5,143 nucleotides of DNA from NCBI GenBank assembly GCA_021797415.1, contig JAJZZT010000541.1, positions 1-5,143 on the forward strand, read 5' to 3'. This DNA is from Bacillota bacterium. Lineage in GTDB: Bacteria > Bacillota > Bacilli > Alicyclobacillales > SLC66. A program made the position numbers and the translations under genes. Under the pieces are notes generated by a model. That model did no database searches and was not told the DNA's origin. It saw nothing but the letters and a program-made list of their open reading frames with translations. Positions 1 through 4,783 of the stretch are shown piece after piece; the stretch's first letter is position 1; each line of letters starts with the position of its first letter.

Positions 1-549
1 GCCGTGGGCGTCGCGCCGCGCGCCGTCCATCTCGTCGAAACGGCGGACGACGTGGACAAATTGCGGATCGACAATCCGCGGATCGCGGTCACCAACCAGA
101 CCACGCTCAGCCAGTGGGACACGGCCGCGCTGATGGATTACATCAAGGAGCGTTACCCGCAGGCGGAGGTCTACAACGAGATCTGTCTCGCCACCCAGTT
201 GCGCCAGCAGGCGGTCGCAGAGCAGGTGCAAGACGCGCAGTTGTGCATCGTGGTCGGCGACCGGCGCAGCCACAACTCCAACCGCCTCGTGCAGGTGGCG
301 CAGGAAATCGGCGGTACCCCGGCGCGGCTTGTCGGCAGCGTCGCAGACATCGACCCCGCATGGCTGCGCGACATCGACACCGTGGCCGTCTCGGCCGGGT
401 CCTCCACGCCGAGCCCGGTCACGAAAACGGTGATCCAGTATCTCGAACAGTTTGACGGACACGACCCGTCGACATGGCTTCCGCCAATCGAGCATCATCC
501 GCCCGCCATCCTGCCGCGAGCGCACCGCGCGGCCAAAGTGGACATATGA
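1..549 (+). CDS. ispH: 4-hydroxy-3-methylbut-2-enyl diphosphate reductase (IspH), C-terminal part
   Basis: IspH reduces HMBPP to IPP and DMAPP, the last step of the MEP isoprenoid pathway, in the cytoplasm with a [4Fe-4S] cluster. The frame is open from base 1, so the start and the first two cluster cysteines lie outside the window; the GTG at base 4 is internal. Visible family motifs, in order: NQTTLS (94-111); EICLATQLRQ, whose Cys codon at 184-186 corresponds to the third cluster ligand (Cys197 in E. coli); VVGDRRSHNSNRL, the serine/asparagine substrate-binding loop (Ser 268-270, Asn 274-276 and 280-282); and the AGSSTPSPV loop (394 onward) followed by the VIQYLEQFD helix. The tail after the core, ending AILPR plus about ten residues, resembles Bacillus-type IspH. 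The TGA stop is at 547-549. The gene converges on sdhB with a 105-base gap lacking an obvious T-tailed terminator. Confidence 0.95.
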   Translation, partial: AVGVAPRAVHLVETADDVDKLRIDNPRIAVTNQTTLSQWDTAALMDYIKERYPQAEVYNEICLATQLRQQAVAEQVQDAQLCIVVGDRRSHNSNRLVQVAQEIGGTPARLVGSVADIDPAWLRDIDTVAVSAGSSTPSPVTKTVIQYLEQFDGHDPSTWLPPIEHHPPAILPRAHRAAKVDI

Positions 550-654
550 TGGAGCTCGCGCAGCAGGCGACAAGATATCCGATGTTCCCAAAGGGACGGC
601 GACAAAGTCCTCTGGGCAGGCGATACCATACACCCATACCGTCATGGGACGGCG

Positions 655-1425
655 TCAGGTGCGGAGCCACCTGGATACGGCGTGCCGGTTCACATCCCGG
701 TTCATCGCGGCGATGGCTGTGGTGATCGGGATGCCTTTGGGGCACACCTGGACGCAATTTTGCGCATTTCCGCATTCGTGAATGCCGCCCTCGTCCATGA
801 GGGCTTCCAGCCTTTCCTCCTTGTTCATCTCGCCGGTCGGGTGCATGTTAAAGCGCATGACCTGCGGCATGGCGAACGGACCGATGAACGCCTGCTTGTC
901 ATTCACGTTGGGACACGCTTCCTGGCAGGCGCCGCAGGTGATGCACTTCGACAGTTCATACGCCCACTGCCGATCGTCCTCCGCCATGCGCGGACCGCTG
1001 CCGAGATCGTACGTACCGTCGATCGGCACCCACGCCTTGATCTTCTTCAAGGTCTCAAACATGCGTGACCGATCGACCACCAGATCGCGCACGACAGGAA
1101 ACGTGCTGATCGGCTTGATGCGGATCGGCTGCGCCAGTGAGTCAACCAGGGCGGCGCACGACTGGCGCGGCTTGCCGTTGATCACCATGGTGCAGGCTCC
1201 GCACACTTCTTCCAGGCAATTCGATTCCCAGACGACCGGTCTTGTCGCCTGGCCCTTCGCATTGACCGGATTGCGCTGGATCTCCATCAAGGCAGCGATC
1301 ACATTCATTCCCGGACGCCAAGGTATGGAAAATTCCTCTTCATAAGACGGACTCTTCGCATCATCCTGACGCAAGATCACTAAGCTGACCGTTCTGGTTT
1401 CAGTCCGCTGTTCCGTTGCATTCAC
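655..1425 (-). CDS. sdhB: Succinate dehydrogenase/fumarate reductase iron-sulfur subunit (SdhB)
   Basis: SdhB carries electrons from the FAD of SdhA to menaquinone at the membrane cytochrome b subunit (complex II, TCA cycle and respiration). The 256 residues match the length of Bacillus-type SdhB. All cluster ligands are present: Cys70, 75, 78 and 90 for [2Fe-2S] in the plant-ferredoxin domain; Cys161, 164, 167 and 228 for [4Fe-4S]; Cys171, 218 and 224 for [3Fe-4S]. The spacing equals that of the E. coli protein. The RNPVNAKG, NGKPRQSC, FPVVRDL and AWVPIDGTYDLG stretches are typical of the Bacillus form. The start is GTG at 1425, chosen because GGGAGAGAAGG lies 7 bases upstream. The stop is TGA at 657-655. 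Oddly, the gene stands alone: the family is normally encoded as sdhCAB, yet the DNA upstream of the start carries a small divergent ORF and no sdhA. A distant sdhA, or a second sdh copy, is possible. Confidence 0.96.
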   Translation of the reverse strand: MNATEQRTETRTVSLVILRQDDAKSPSYEEEFSIPWRPGMNVIAALMEIQRNPVNAKGQATRPVVWESNCLEEVCGACTMVINGKPRQSCAALVDSLAQPIRIKPISTFPVVRDLVVDRSRMFETLKKIKAWVPIDGTYDLGSGPRMAEDDRQWAYELSKCITCGACQEACPNVNDKQAFIGPFAMPQVMRFNMHPTGEMNKEERLEALMDEGGIHECGNAQNCVQVCPKGIPITTAIAAMNRDVNRHAVSRWLRT

Positions 1426-1490
1426 ACTTTCGCCTTCTCTCCCGATTCATGACAATTCGCTTCGCCCGCCATGCCGCACGAATCCCGCCG

Positions 1491-1506
1491 GCGGCAAAGC
1501 TGCCGC
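1491..1506. other. Small GC-rich inverted repeat in the sdhB leader
   Basis: GCGGCA at 1491-1496 and TGCCGC at 1501-1506 form a 6-bp stem with a 4-base loop. If sdhB starts from the TATAAT at 1522-1517, this hairpin sits at or near the 5' end of its leader. No T run follows it. Its role is unknown and it may be fortuitous. Confidence 0.3.
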
Positions 1507-1516
1507 GTCGTCCTAT

Positions 1517-1522
1517 ATTATA
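1517..1522 (-). promoter_or_regulatory. Candidate -10 box for sdhB
   Basis: A perfect TATAAT reads on the minus strand at 1522-1517, about 92 bases before the sdhB GTG. No convincing -35 box lies 16-18 bases upstream (CCATGT is the best), so this is weak support for an sdhB promoter. The same AT-rich block reads TATATT/TATTAT on the plus strand and could also serve the divergent small gene. Confidence 0.3.
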
Positions 1523-1645
1523 CCGTTTCGTCAACAGGAACATGGATGACGTGGATCACGTTTCTGCGGAGAAAAAAGGCGATAATGAGTTGAGGTCCGC
1601 ACAGTCGGCTTTTCCTGCTGACGGCGGGACGATTTCTTCGGAACT

Positions 1646-1652
1646 GAGGTGG
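1646..1652 (+). promoter_or_regulatory. Ribosome binding site that favours the start at 1659
   Basis: GAGGTGG, a strong match to the 16S rRNA anti-Shine-Dalgarno sequence, lies 6 bases before ATG 1659. The alternative in-frame ATG at 1542 has only CAGGA, 2 bases away, which is too close. This decides the start chosen for the small gene. Confidence 0.5.
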
Positions 1653-1658
1653 ACAGCC

Positions 1659-1916
1659 ATGCGCGTCAGAGAACACTTTCTGTTGGGCACAGAGAGGGTG
1701 ACCATTTCCGTGACGGCCAAGGACGACGCCGCTCGCGTCCAGTTGTTTGAAACGGCGATCGAGACGATCCTGGTGCGCTATCAGGAGGAATTTGGAGTAA
1801 AGCAGTGCAAAGATCTTCTGTCGCGGATCGCCGCGCTCGATGTCGCGTCGCCAAACTGGCGTCTTTCTCCCGACCAGTCGTGCTGGAACGAGGCGCGGCG
1901 CCCAGGAGACATGTGA
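1659..1916 (+). CDS. Small hypothetical protein, 85 aa
   Basis: I do not recognise this protein. From ATG 1659 it is 85 residues, with a central predicted beta strand (ERVTISVTAKDD) followed by a long amphipathic helix (AARVQLFETAIETILVRYQEEFG), two cysteines (KQCKD and QSCWN) and no signal peptide or membrane segment. Codons from 1659 on favour G/C at the third position, as in the neighbouring genes. The upstream in-frame stretch (1542-1658, adding 39 residues from ATG 1542) is low in recognisable structure and codes less typically, so the shorter form is preferred; the longer form remains possible. The gene diverges from sdhB and converges on the acetyltransferase, with a long hairpin just after its TGA. 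It could be a lineage-specific protein, and an artefact cannot be excluded. Confidence 0.5.
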   Translation: MRVREHFLLGTERVTISVTAKDDAARVQLFETAIETILVRYQEEFGVKQCKDLLSRIAALDVASPNWRLSPDQSCWNEARRPGDM

Positions 1917-1930
1917 TAAAGTCTGCTGAA

Positions 1931-1999
1931 CAGGCGATCCGATTCCAGATATAGCGTTTGAAGCCTCGGTCAAACGCTATATCCACTGGATTTCGCCTG
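1931..1999. repeat. Long stepped inverted repeat between convergent genes
   Basis: Three perfectly paired blocks nest inside one another: CAGGCGA (1931-1937) with TCGCCTG (1993-1999); TCCAG (1944-1948) with CTGGA (1986-1990); ATATAGCGTTTG (1949-1960) with CAAACGCTATAT (1971-1982). The loop is 10 bases (1961-1970). A 3-base bulge (1983-1985) and a 6-by-2 internal loop separate the blocks. In all, 24 base pairs form in 69 bases. The position between two converging genes suggests a shared transcription barrier, but no T run follows on either strand, so a classical intrinsic terminator is not supported. A small repetitive element (REP or MITE type) is the alternative. Confidence 0.7.
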
Positions 2000-2010
2000 C
2001 CATAATTTGG

Positions 2011-2033
2011 TTTACCCCATGTCCTCCGGTAAA
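2011..2033. other. Second small inverted repeat downstream of the GNAT gene
   Basis: TTTACC (2011-2016) pairs with GGTAAA (2028-2033) around an 11-base loop. It lies 15 bases past the GNAT stop codon on the minus strand. The stem is short and AT-rich and no T run follows. It could contribute to ending GNAT transcripts together with the larger hairpin at 1931-1999. Confidence 0.3.
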
Positions 2034-2047
2034 ACGGATCGCGCGGT

Positions 2048-3172
2048 TCAGATGTAGTTCAGATCATCCGTGCGGGGCAGCGGGATCTGCAGGCCGTCCG
2101 GGCCAAAGAACCAGGCAGACAACTCGGCGAAGCCGCGCAGCGTCACATCGCGCGCCGCTTCTCCCTGTTGCGCGCCCCGCGGGCAGCGGACGGTCCACTC
2201 CTGCGCGGCGCTCTCCCGCAAGGAGGGAATGACGCCATAGCGCTCGGCAAGCGTCGGTCCAAGCTCTTTTAAGAGCAGTTCCGGATTCAGCACGCGCAGC
2301 GTCCCCTGGTTTGATCGCTCTTCCATGAACACCCCCGCCCGCCGCAACAGTGACCGCAGGGTCAGATCGTCCATGTTCGCGTACAGTCGCGCCGCGGACG
2401 CGCCATATTCGTCTCTGGCCGCCTGCGCGAGCGCGAACAGAGCATCGCGGGCGCCCGCCCATTCGATGAGATGAACGGGTGCGTCCGCCCGATTCGGGAG
2501 TGCGGCAATCGCGTACGCGACCACCCGGCCGTCCTGTTCCGCCGCGAACACCGCGGGCGAATGCGGCGCTGCGCGGTAGTGCGGCGCCGCGAGCGAGCGC
2601 AGCAAGCCGAGCATCTGCGCGGGCGTGCGCACGAAACGCAGCGGTTCGGCCGTATACAGGCTGTGCAGCGTCTCCGCCGCTTCCTCGGGGACCACGCGAC
2701 GCACGACAAACGGCGCAAGCAGTGAAGCATCCACCGGCGCATCCAGCCACGCGGCGTGAAACGCGCCAAAATTGACGCACCCGACCCGCCGGTAGATGGA
2801 CAGTCCGCCAGAGACGAGCAGCACACTCGTGTCAGTCGAAAAATCGTCCAATACCTGCTCGATCATGACCGACGCAAAGTGGCGCCCACGGTACGCGGCC
2901 TCTGTGCAGACCGATCCCATGGAAGCCACAGAAATGCGCACGCCGCAGGTGACCGCGCACCCCGGCATCATTCCCAGCAGTCCGACGGGGCGCCCCGCAT
3001 CCTCCACATAGTACAGATTCGCGGCGTTATCGCCGTCAAACATCAGGGGAAACTCTCTTTGCATGCCGGTCCCCGGTTCGATGTCCGGGCGAAACACCCT
3101 GTCCGACAACCTGCCGAGCGCCTCCACCTCATCCGGTGTGGCGCGCTTGACAACCGCCTGGTCCATATTCAT
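2048..3172 (-). CDS. GNAT-family N-acetyltransferase, 374 aa
   Basis: The protein belongs to the GNAT superfamily, which transfers acetyl from acetyl-CoA to an amine; the substrate here is unknown. The N-terminal half holds the fold: strands around residues 53-84 (LYYVEDAGRPVGLLG, then ISVASMGSVCT), the acetyl-CoA loop YRGRHFAS at 94-101 followed by helix MIEQVLDDF, and LLVSGGLSIYRRVGC near 117-132, typical of the last part of the domain. The second half (about 150-374) looks like a degenerate second GNAT-like domain plus a C-terminal region, as in large two-domain enzymes such as the Eis group; this is inference. The pyrophosphate loop R-x-x-G-x-G/A reads R-G-R-H-F-A, with His replacing the usual Gly. 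ATG 3172 was chosen because GAGAGAGG lies 7 bases upstream; ATG 3166 is the alternative. It is monocistronic, with repeat copy C about 30 bases upstream of its start. Confidence 0.85.
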   Translation of the reverse strand: MNMDQAVVKRATPDEVEALGRLSDRVFRPDIEPGTGMQREFPLMFDGDNAANLYYVEDAGRPVGLLGMMPGCAVTCGVRISVASMGSVCTEAAYRGRHFASVMIEQVLDDFSTDTSVLLVSGGLSIYRRVGCVNFGAFHAAWLDAPVDASLLAPFVVRRVVPEEAAETLHSLYTAEPLRFVRTPAQMLGLLRSLAAPHYRAAPHSPAVFAAEQDGRVVAYAIAALPNRADAPVHLIEWAGARDALFALAQAARDEYGASAARLYANMDDLTLRSLLRRAGVFMEERSNQGTLRVLNPELLLKELGPTLAERYGVIPSLRESAAQEWTVRCPRGAQQGEAARDVTLRGFAELSAWFFGPDGLQIPLPRTDDLNYI

Positions 3173-3199
3173 TCTTCAACCTCTCTCGCGGCAGTTTTA

Positions 3200-3242
3200 G
3201 AGGTCGTTCAAAAAAGGGACAGAACTCTTTTTGAACAGGCTC
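3200..3242. repeat. Repeat copy C: palindromic, shortened member of the repeat family
   Basis: Bases 3202-3227 match the first 26 bases of copy A (3535-3560) at 23 positions. After that the sequence departs and runs straight into TTTTTGAACAGGCTC, an inverted version of the repeat's own beginning. GTTCAAAAA (3206-3214) and TTTTTGAAC (3228-3236) are a perfect 9-bp inverted pair; extended to 15 bases (3200-3214 against 3228-3242) 12 positions pair. It looks like two opposite ends of one element joined after loss of the middle. It lies between the GNAT ribosome binding site and the ROK relic and may mark the point where that gene was cut. Confidence 0.65.
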
Positions 3243-3271
3243 ATTTGGATTGCACCGCTATTCCCCATCGT

Positions 3272-3429
3272 TCAATCCAACAGGTTTGTCCACGCCGCCG
3301 TTACGCGGTCTCCCTCGACACTGACAGCCACAACAATGACGCGCATCCCATTTTACGTCAAGCAGGATGGACTTGTGGCCGTCGGTTGATCTCCTGAATC
3401 GATTTGAGATCGCCTGCGCCACCCGCCAT
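3272..3429 (-). pseudogene. Decayed ROK-family transcriptional regulator
   Basis: Three short pieces on the minus strand, in the correct order but different frames, resemble a ROK (repressor/ORF/kinase) regulator. MAGGAGDLKSIQEINRR (from ATG 3429) resembles the conserved N-terminal segment before the helix-turn-helix. GHKSILLDVKWDAR (3380-3339) resembles the stretch leading into the sugar-kinase-like domain (consensus roughly GR-P-LLE-NPDA). VIVVAVSVEGDRVTAAWTNLLD (3340-3275) resembles the first beta strands of that domain (GV-VGRDRVTAAL-NLL). About 60 residues holding the helix-turn-helix are missing between the first two pieces, a frameshift near 3340 separates the last two, and roughly 300 C-terminal residues are absent. 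Intact family members bind operators and respond to sugars; this copy cannot. Downstream it runs into repeat copy C. Recognition is from memory of the family consensus, hence the moderate confidence. Confidence 0.5.
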
Positions 3430-3489
3430 TTTGCACAAGATTCCTTTCCAACTTCGTTTCTCCAGCAAAGAAACCAAGAATCCGCTCTG

Positions 3490-3517
3490 AATATAGCATG
3501 AAAATAAGAGTTGTCAC
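3490..3517 (-). promoter_or_regulatory. Promoter of the former ROK gene
   Basis: On the minus strand GTGACA (3517-3512, five of six bases of the -35 consensus) is followed after 16 bases by TATATT (3495-3490), with an extended -10 TG at 3498-3497. The predicted transcript starts near 3484, giving a leader of about 55 bases to ATG 3429, with AAAGGA 12 bases before that ATG. The signal seems intact although the gene behind it is broken. Confidence 0.45.
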
Positions 3518-3534
3518 CATAATTGCGTATTGGA

Positions 3535-3593
3535 GGTTGTTCAAAAAGGGGGCAGAACTCCCCGGCGCATGGCGGAGTCATCGCCAGAAATGC
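3535..3593. repeat. Repeat copy A (59 bp), direct repeat with copy B
   Basis: It starts GGTTGTTCAAAAAGGGGG and runs to GCCAGAAATGC. It matches copy B (4544-4602) at 54 of 59 positions without gaps and in the same orientation, 1009 bases away. Flanking sequences on both sides are unrelated. It contains two potential small hairpins, GGGG-N7-CCCC (3549-3563) and GGCG-N7-CGCC (3571-3585). The GTTCAAAAA start resembles the ends of some Bacillota insertion sequences, but no transposase is present, so the type of element is undetermined. Confidence 0.85.
3543..3563 (-). terminator. Terminator-like hairpin inside repeat copy A
   Basis: Read on the minus strand: GGGG (3563-3560), loop of 7, CCCC (3552-3549), C, then TTTTT (3547-3543). 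The stem is only 4 bp but all G-C. It lies about 270 bases past the VIT stop codon and upstream of the ROK promoter, so it could end VIT transcripts before they reach that relic. Confidence 0.45.
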
Positions 3594-3769
3594 TCCCTCA
3601 CGTACCCAAAAACGTACCGGAGCAATCCACTCTTCCTCCCTTCGATCTGCAAACAATACGATTCAACCAGCGAACAGACGCTGCGGGACGGCAAACGGAC
3701 GGCATGACACAGCATCGGAAGGGCGATAACACCCTGTTTTTCACGGAGTTCGATTTTTGTCGTAGGCAT
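3578..3769 (-). CDS. Doubtful small ORF, 63 aa
   Basis: The ORF begins at ATG 3769 with AGGGAAG about 8 bases upstream and ends at a TGA (3580-3578) inside repeat copy A. The product (MPTTKIELREKQGVIALPML... to ...VREHFWR) has no family resemblance I can name, four cysteines, and no signal peptide or clear membrane segment. It starts 65 bases after the VIT stop on the same strand and could be co-transcribed. Since its last codons are supplied by the repeat, it may be the start of an older gene cut off by the repeat, or no gene at all. The remaining bases between it and the VIT stop hold only a short palindrome, CTTCCC-T-GGGAAG (3778-3790). Confidence 0.22.
   Translation of the reverse strand: MPTTKIELREKQGVIALPMLCHAVRLPSRSVCSLVESYCLQIEGRKSGLLRYVFGYVREHFWR
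3591..3624. other. Inverted repeat adjoining copy A
   Basis: TGCTCC (3591-3596) pairs with GGAGCA (3619-3624); after a symmetrical 3-by-3 internal loop, ACGT (3600-3603) pairs with ACGT (3612-3615) around an 8-base loop. It begins within the last bases of copy A and is absent next to copy B, so it is not part of the shared repeat. Function unknown. Confidence 0.35.
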
Positions 3770-3834
3770 AACGCGAACTTCCCTGGGAAGCGATGTGGCC
3801 GAATCCGCCGGGGACACCGGCCGAACCGGTCGTT

Positions 3835-4512
3835 TCACCGGATGAACAGCCGCGCCCCGGCCGCGCCAAGTCCATACGCCGCAAGTCCGACAATGATGCC
3901 CGCAAACATCATTTCGAGTCCTCCCGCCCACCACAACCGGCCCGTCACTTTGCTCTTGGCCGCTCCGACGACAAAATGGGCAATGATGCTGACGATAGCG
4001 GCCAGCCAGAAACCAGACACACCTGCGACAAAAAGCAGCGGAAACAGGGGAATCATGCCGCCGATCCATGTCGATATTCCGCCGAACAACGCGGAATCCC
4101 ACGGCCGCTTGCGATGGTCGCCGTGAAACCCGTGTTCCATCACGAGCAGCAGGCGCACAATATTCTCCGGTTTGTCCGCGATCCGCCGGCTGATCCAGCC
4201 CGCTTCGCTGTCCGTAAAGCCAAGCGCCGTGAAGTGGCCGCCAAGCAGAGTGAGCTGTTTCTCCGGATGCTCGTCGTGCGCGACAATTTGCCGCTGCCGC
4301 TCACTGTCCACCAGTTCATTTTCCGACTTTGCGGCGAGCCACGCCCCCGCCGCCATGGACAACCCGCTCGCGATCACTCCGAACATGCCTGACATCAGGA
4401 TGAATTGCCTGCTCGCTCCATAACCGGAAACGCCGGCGATGATCCCAAAAATAGCTGCAAGCCCATCGTTGATCCCATAAATAGAATCGGACAGCCAATA
4501 CCTTACATTCAT
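3835..4512 (-). CDS. VIT/CCC1-family iron/manganese transporter, 225 aa
   Basis: The family moves Fe2+ or Mn2+ out of the cytoplasm (vacuolar storage in plants and yeast) by proton exchange in the membrane. The expected layout is present: TM1 with SIYGINDGLAAIFGIIAGVSG, TM2 ending SGLSMAAGAWLAAKSE, a cytoplasmic helical stretch (about 63-135) rich in Glu, Asp and His, then three hydrophobic segments (about 141-163, 165-185, 196-220), the last two joined by GAAKSKVTGRLWW. Asp16 of NDGL and Met53 of SMAAG align with the pore residues Asp43 and Met80 of plant VIT1; Glu126 in VMEHG and the acidic 64-84 stretch match its metal-binding helices approximately. The metal cannot be decided from sequence. 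ATG 4512 has GGGAGG 6 bases upstream. The gene stands alone, bracketed by direct repeats, with a terminator-like hairpin 39 bases before its start. Confidence 0.9.
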   Translation of the reverse strand: MNVRYWLSDSIYGINDGLAAIFGIIAGVSGYGASRQFILMSGMFGVIASGLSMAAGAWLAAKSENELVDSERQRQIVAHDEHPEKQLTLLGGHFTALGFTDSEAGWISRRIADKPENIVRLLLVMEHGFHGDHRKRPWDSALFGGISTWIGGMIPLFPLLFVAGVSGFWLAAIVSIIAHFVVGAAKSKVTGRLWWAGGLEMMFAGIIVGLAAYGLGAAGARLFIR

Positions 4513-4543
4513 CAGGTGCCTCCCACGATCTCACGGTATAAGG

Positions 4544-4602
4544 GGTTATTCAAAAAAGGGGCAGAGCTCCCCGGCGCATGGCGGAGTCATCGCCAAAAAC
4601 GC
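4544..4602. repeat. Repeat copy B (59 bp), direct repeat with copy A
   Basis: It starts GGTTATTCAAAAAAGGGG and ends CGCCAAAAACGC. It differs from copy A at five positions: G/A, G/A, A/G, G/A and T/C. The GGCGCATGGCGGAGTCATCG core is identical in both. Its inner edge is 31 bases from the VIT start codon, so it occupies the place where the VIT promoter or leader would be expected. Confidence 0.85.
4552..4572 (-). terminator. Terminator-like hairpin in the VIT upstream region (copy B)
   Basis: On the minus strand: GGGG (4572-4569), loop of 7, CCCC (4561-4558), then TTTTTT (4557-4552) and G. This is the better of the two copies, as the T run follows the stem directly. It precedes the VIT ATG by 39 bases. 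It could shield VIT from upstream transcription or act as an attenuator in its leader. Between it and the ATG only a poor TATACC (4540-4535) could be a -10 box. Confidence 0.45.
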
Positions 4603-4701
4603 GACAACGCCGACAGATTACATGATAGCCGGAAATGACGGAGGGGACGAGACGCAAAAGAACAAACCAACAATAGCTCAAATGGACTATCCCGACTGCA
4701 T

Positions 4702-4731
4702 CTGGCATAAGGTGGACAGATGGTCTATAAT
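4702..4731 (+). promoter_or_regulatory. Promoter of the chemotaxis-type sensor gene
   Basis: CTGGCA (4702-4707, four of six -35 bases) is followed after 18 bases by a perfect TATAAT (4726-4731). The predicted start near 4738 falls inside the tandem repeat at 4733-4757 and leaves a leader of roughly 20-45 bases, depending on which ATG is used. Confidence 0.5.
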
Positions 4732-4732
4732 C

Positions 4733-4757
4733 TGCGAAGGGATTGTGCGAAGGGATT
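4733..4757 (+). repeat. Tandem 12-bp repeat over the transcription and translation start
   Basis: TGCGAAGGGATT occurs at 4733-4744 and again, after a single G, at 4746-4757. The second copy supplies GAAGGG 5 bases before the upstream ATG at 4760. The repeat may be a chance duplication, a tandem protein-binding site or a duplicated ribosome binding site. Confidence 0.7.
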
Positions 4758-4783
4758 ATATGCAGGGGGAGCGACCGACATCC

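Noticed and set aside
633..648. CCCAT-N6-ATGGG inverted repeat between ispH and sdhB as a terminator
   Set aside because: The stem is 5 bp, with no T run on either strand; too weak to call.
782..1345. 187-codon open frame on the plus strand opposite sdhB
   Set aside because: It lies wholly antisense to an unmistakable sdhB and its translation has no domain character; it is a by-product of GC-rich coding sequence.
1926..1934. Shared nonamer TGAACAGGC with copy C (3232-3240)
   Set aside because: A 9-base match within 5 kb is expected by chance many times over.
2064..2780. Long second frame (238 codons) on the same strand within the GNAT gene
   Set aside because: Arginine/alanine-rich translation typical of a shifted frame in GC-rich DNA; the GNAT frame shows real motifs and a proper ribosome binding site.
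2756..3397. 213-codon plus-strand frame crossing the GNAT start, copy C and the ROK relic
   Set aside because: It bridges unrelated features and shows no recognisable domain; it overlaps the GNAT N-terminal coding region on the other strand.
3720..3740. AGGG-N8-CCCT followed by GTTTTT on the plus strand as a terminator
   Set aside because: Four-base stem and no plus-strand gene upstream that it could serve.
3793..4392. 199-codon plus-strand frame opposite the VIT gene
   Set aside because: Antisense to a clear membrane protein; composition is Arg/Pro/His-rich and no family motif is present.
3535..4602. Composite transposon carrying VIT
   Set aside because: No transposase and no target-site duplication could be recognised at either repeat, so only the direct-repeat arrangement is claimed.
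4603..4760. Possible yybP-ykoY-type manganese riboswitch upstream of the VIT gene (minus strand)
   Set aside because: The expected conserved core sequences could not be found by eye; only the terminator-like repeat is visible. A covariance search would be decisive.
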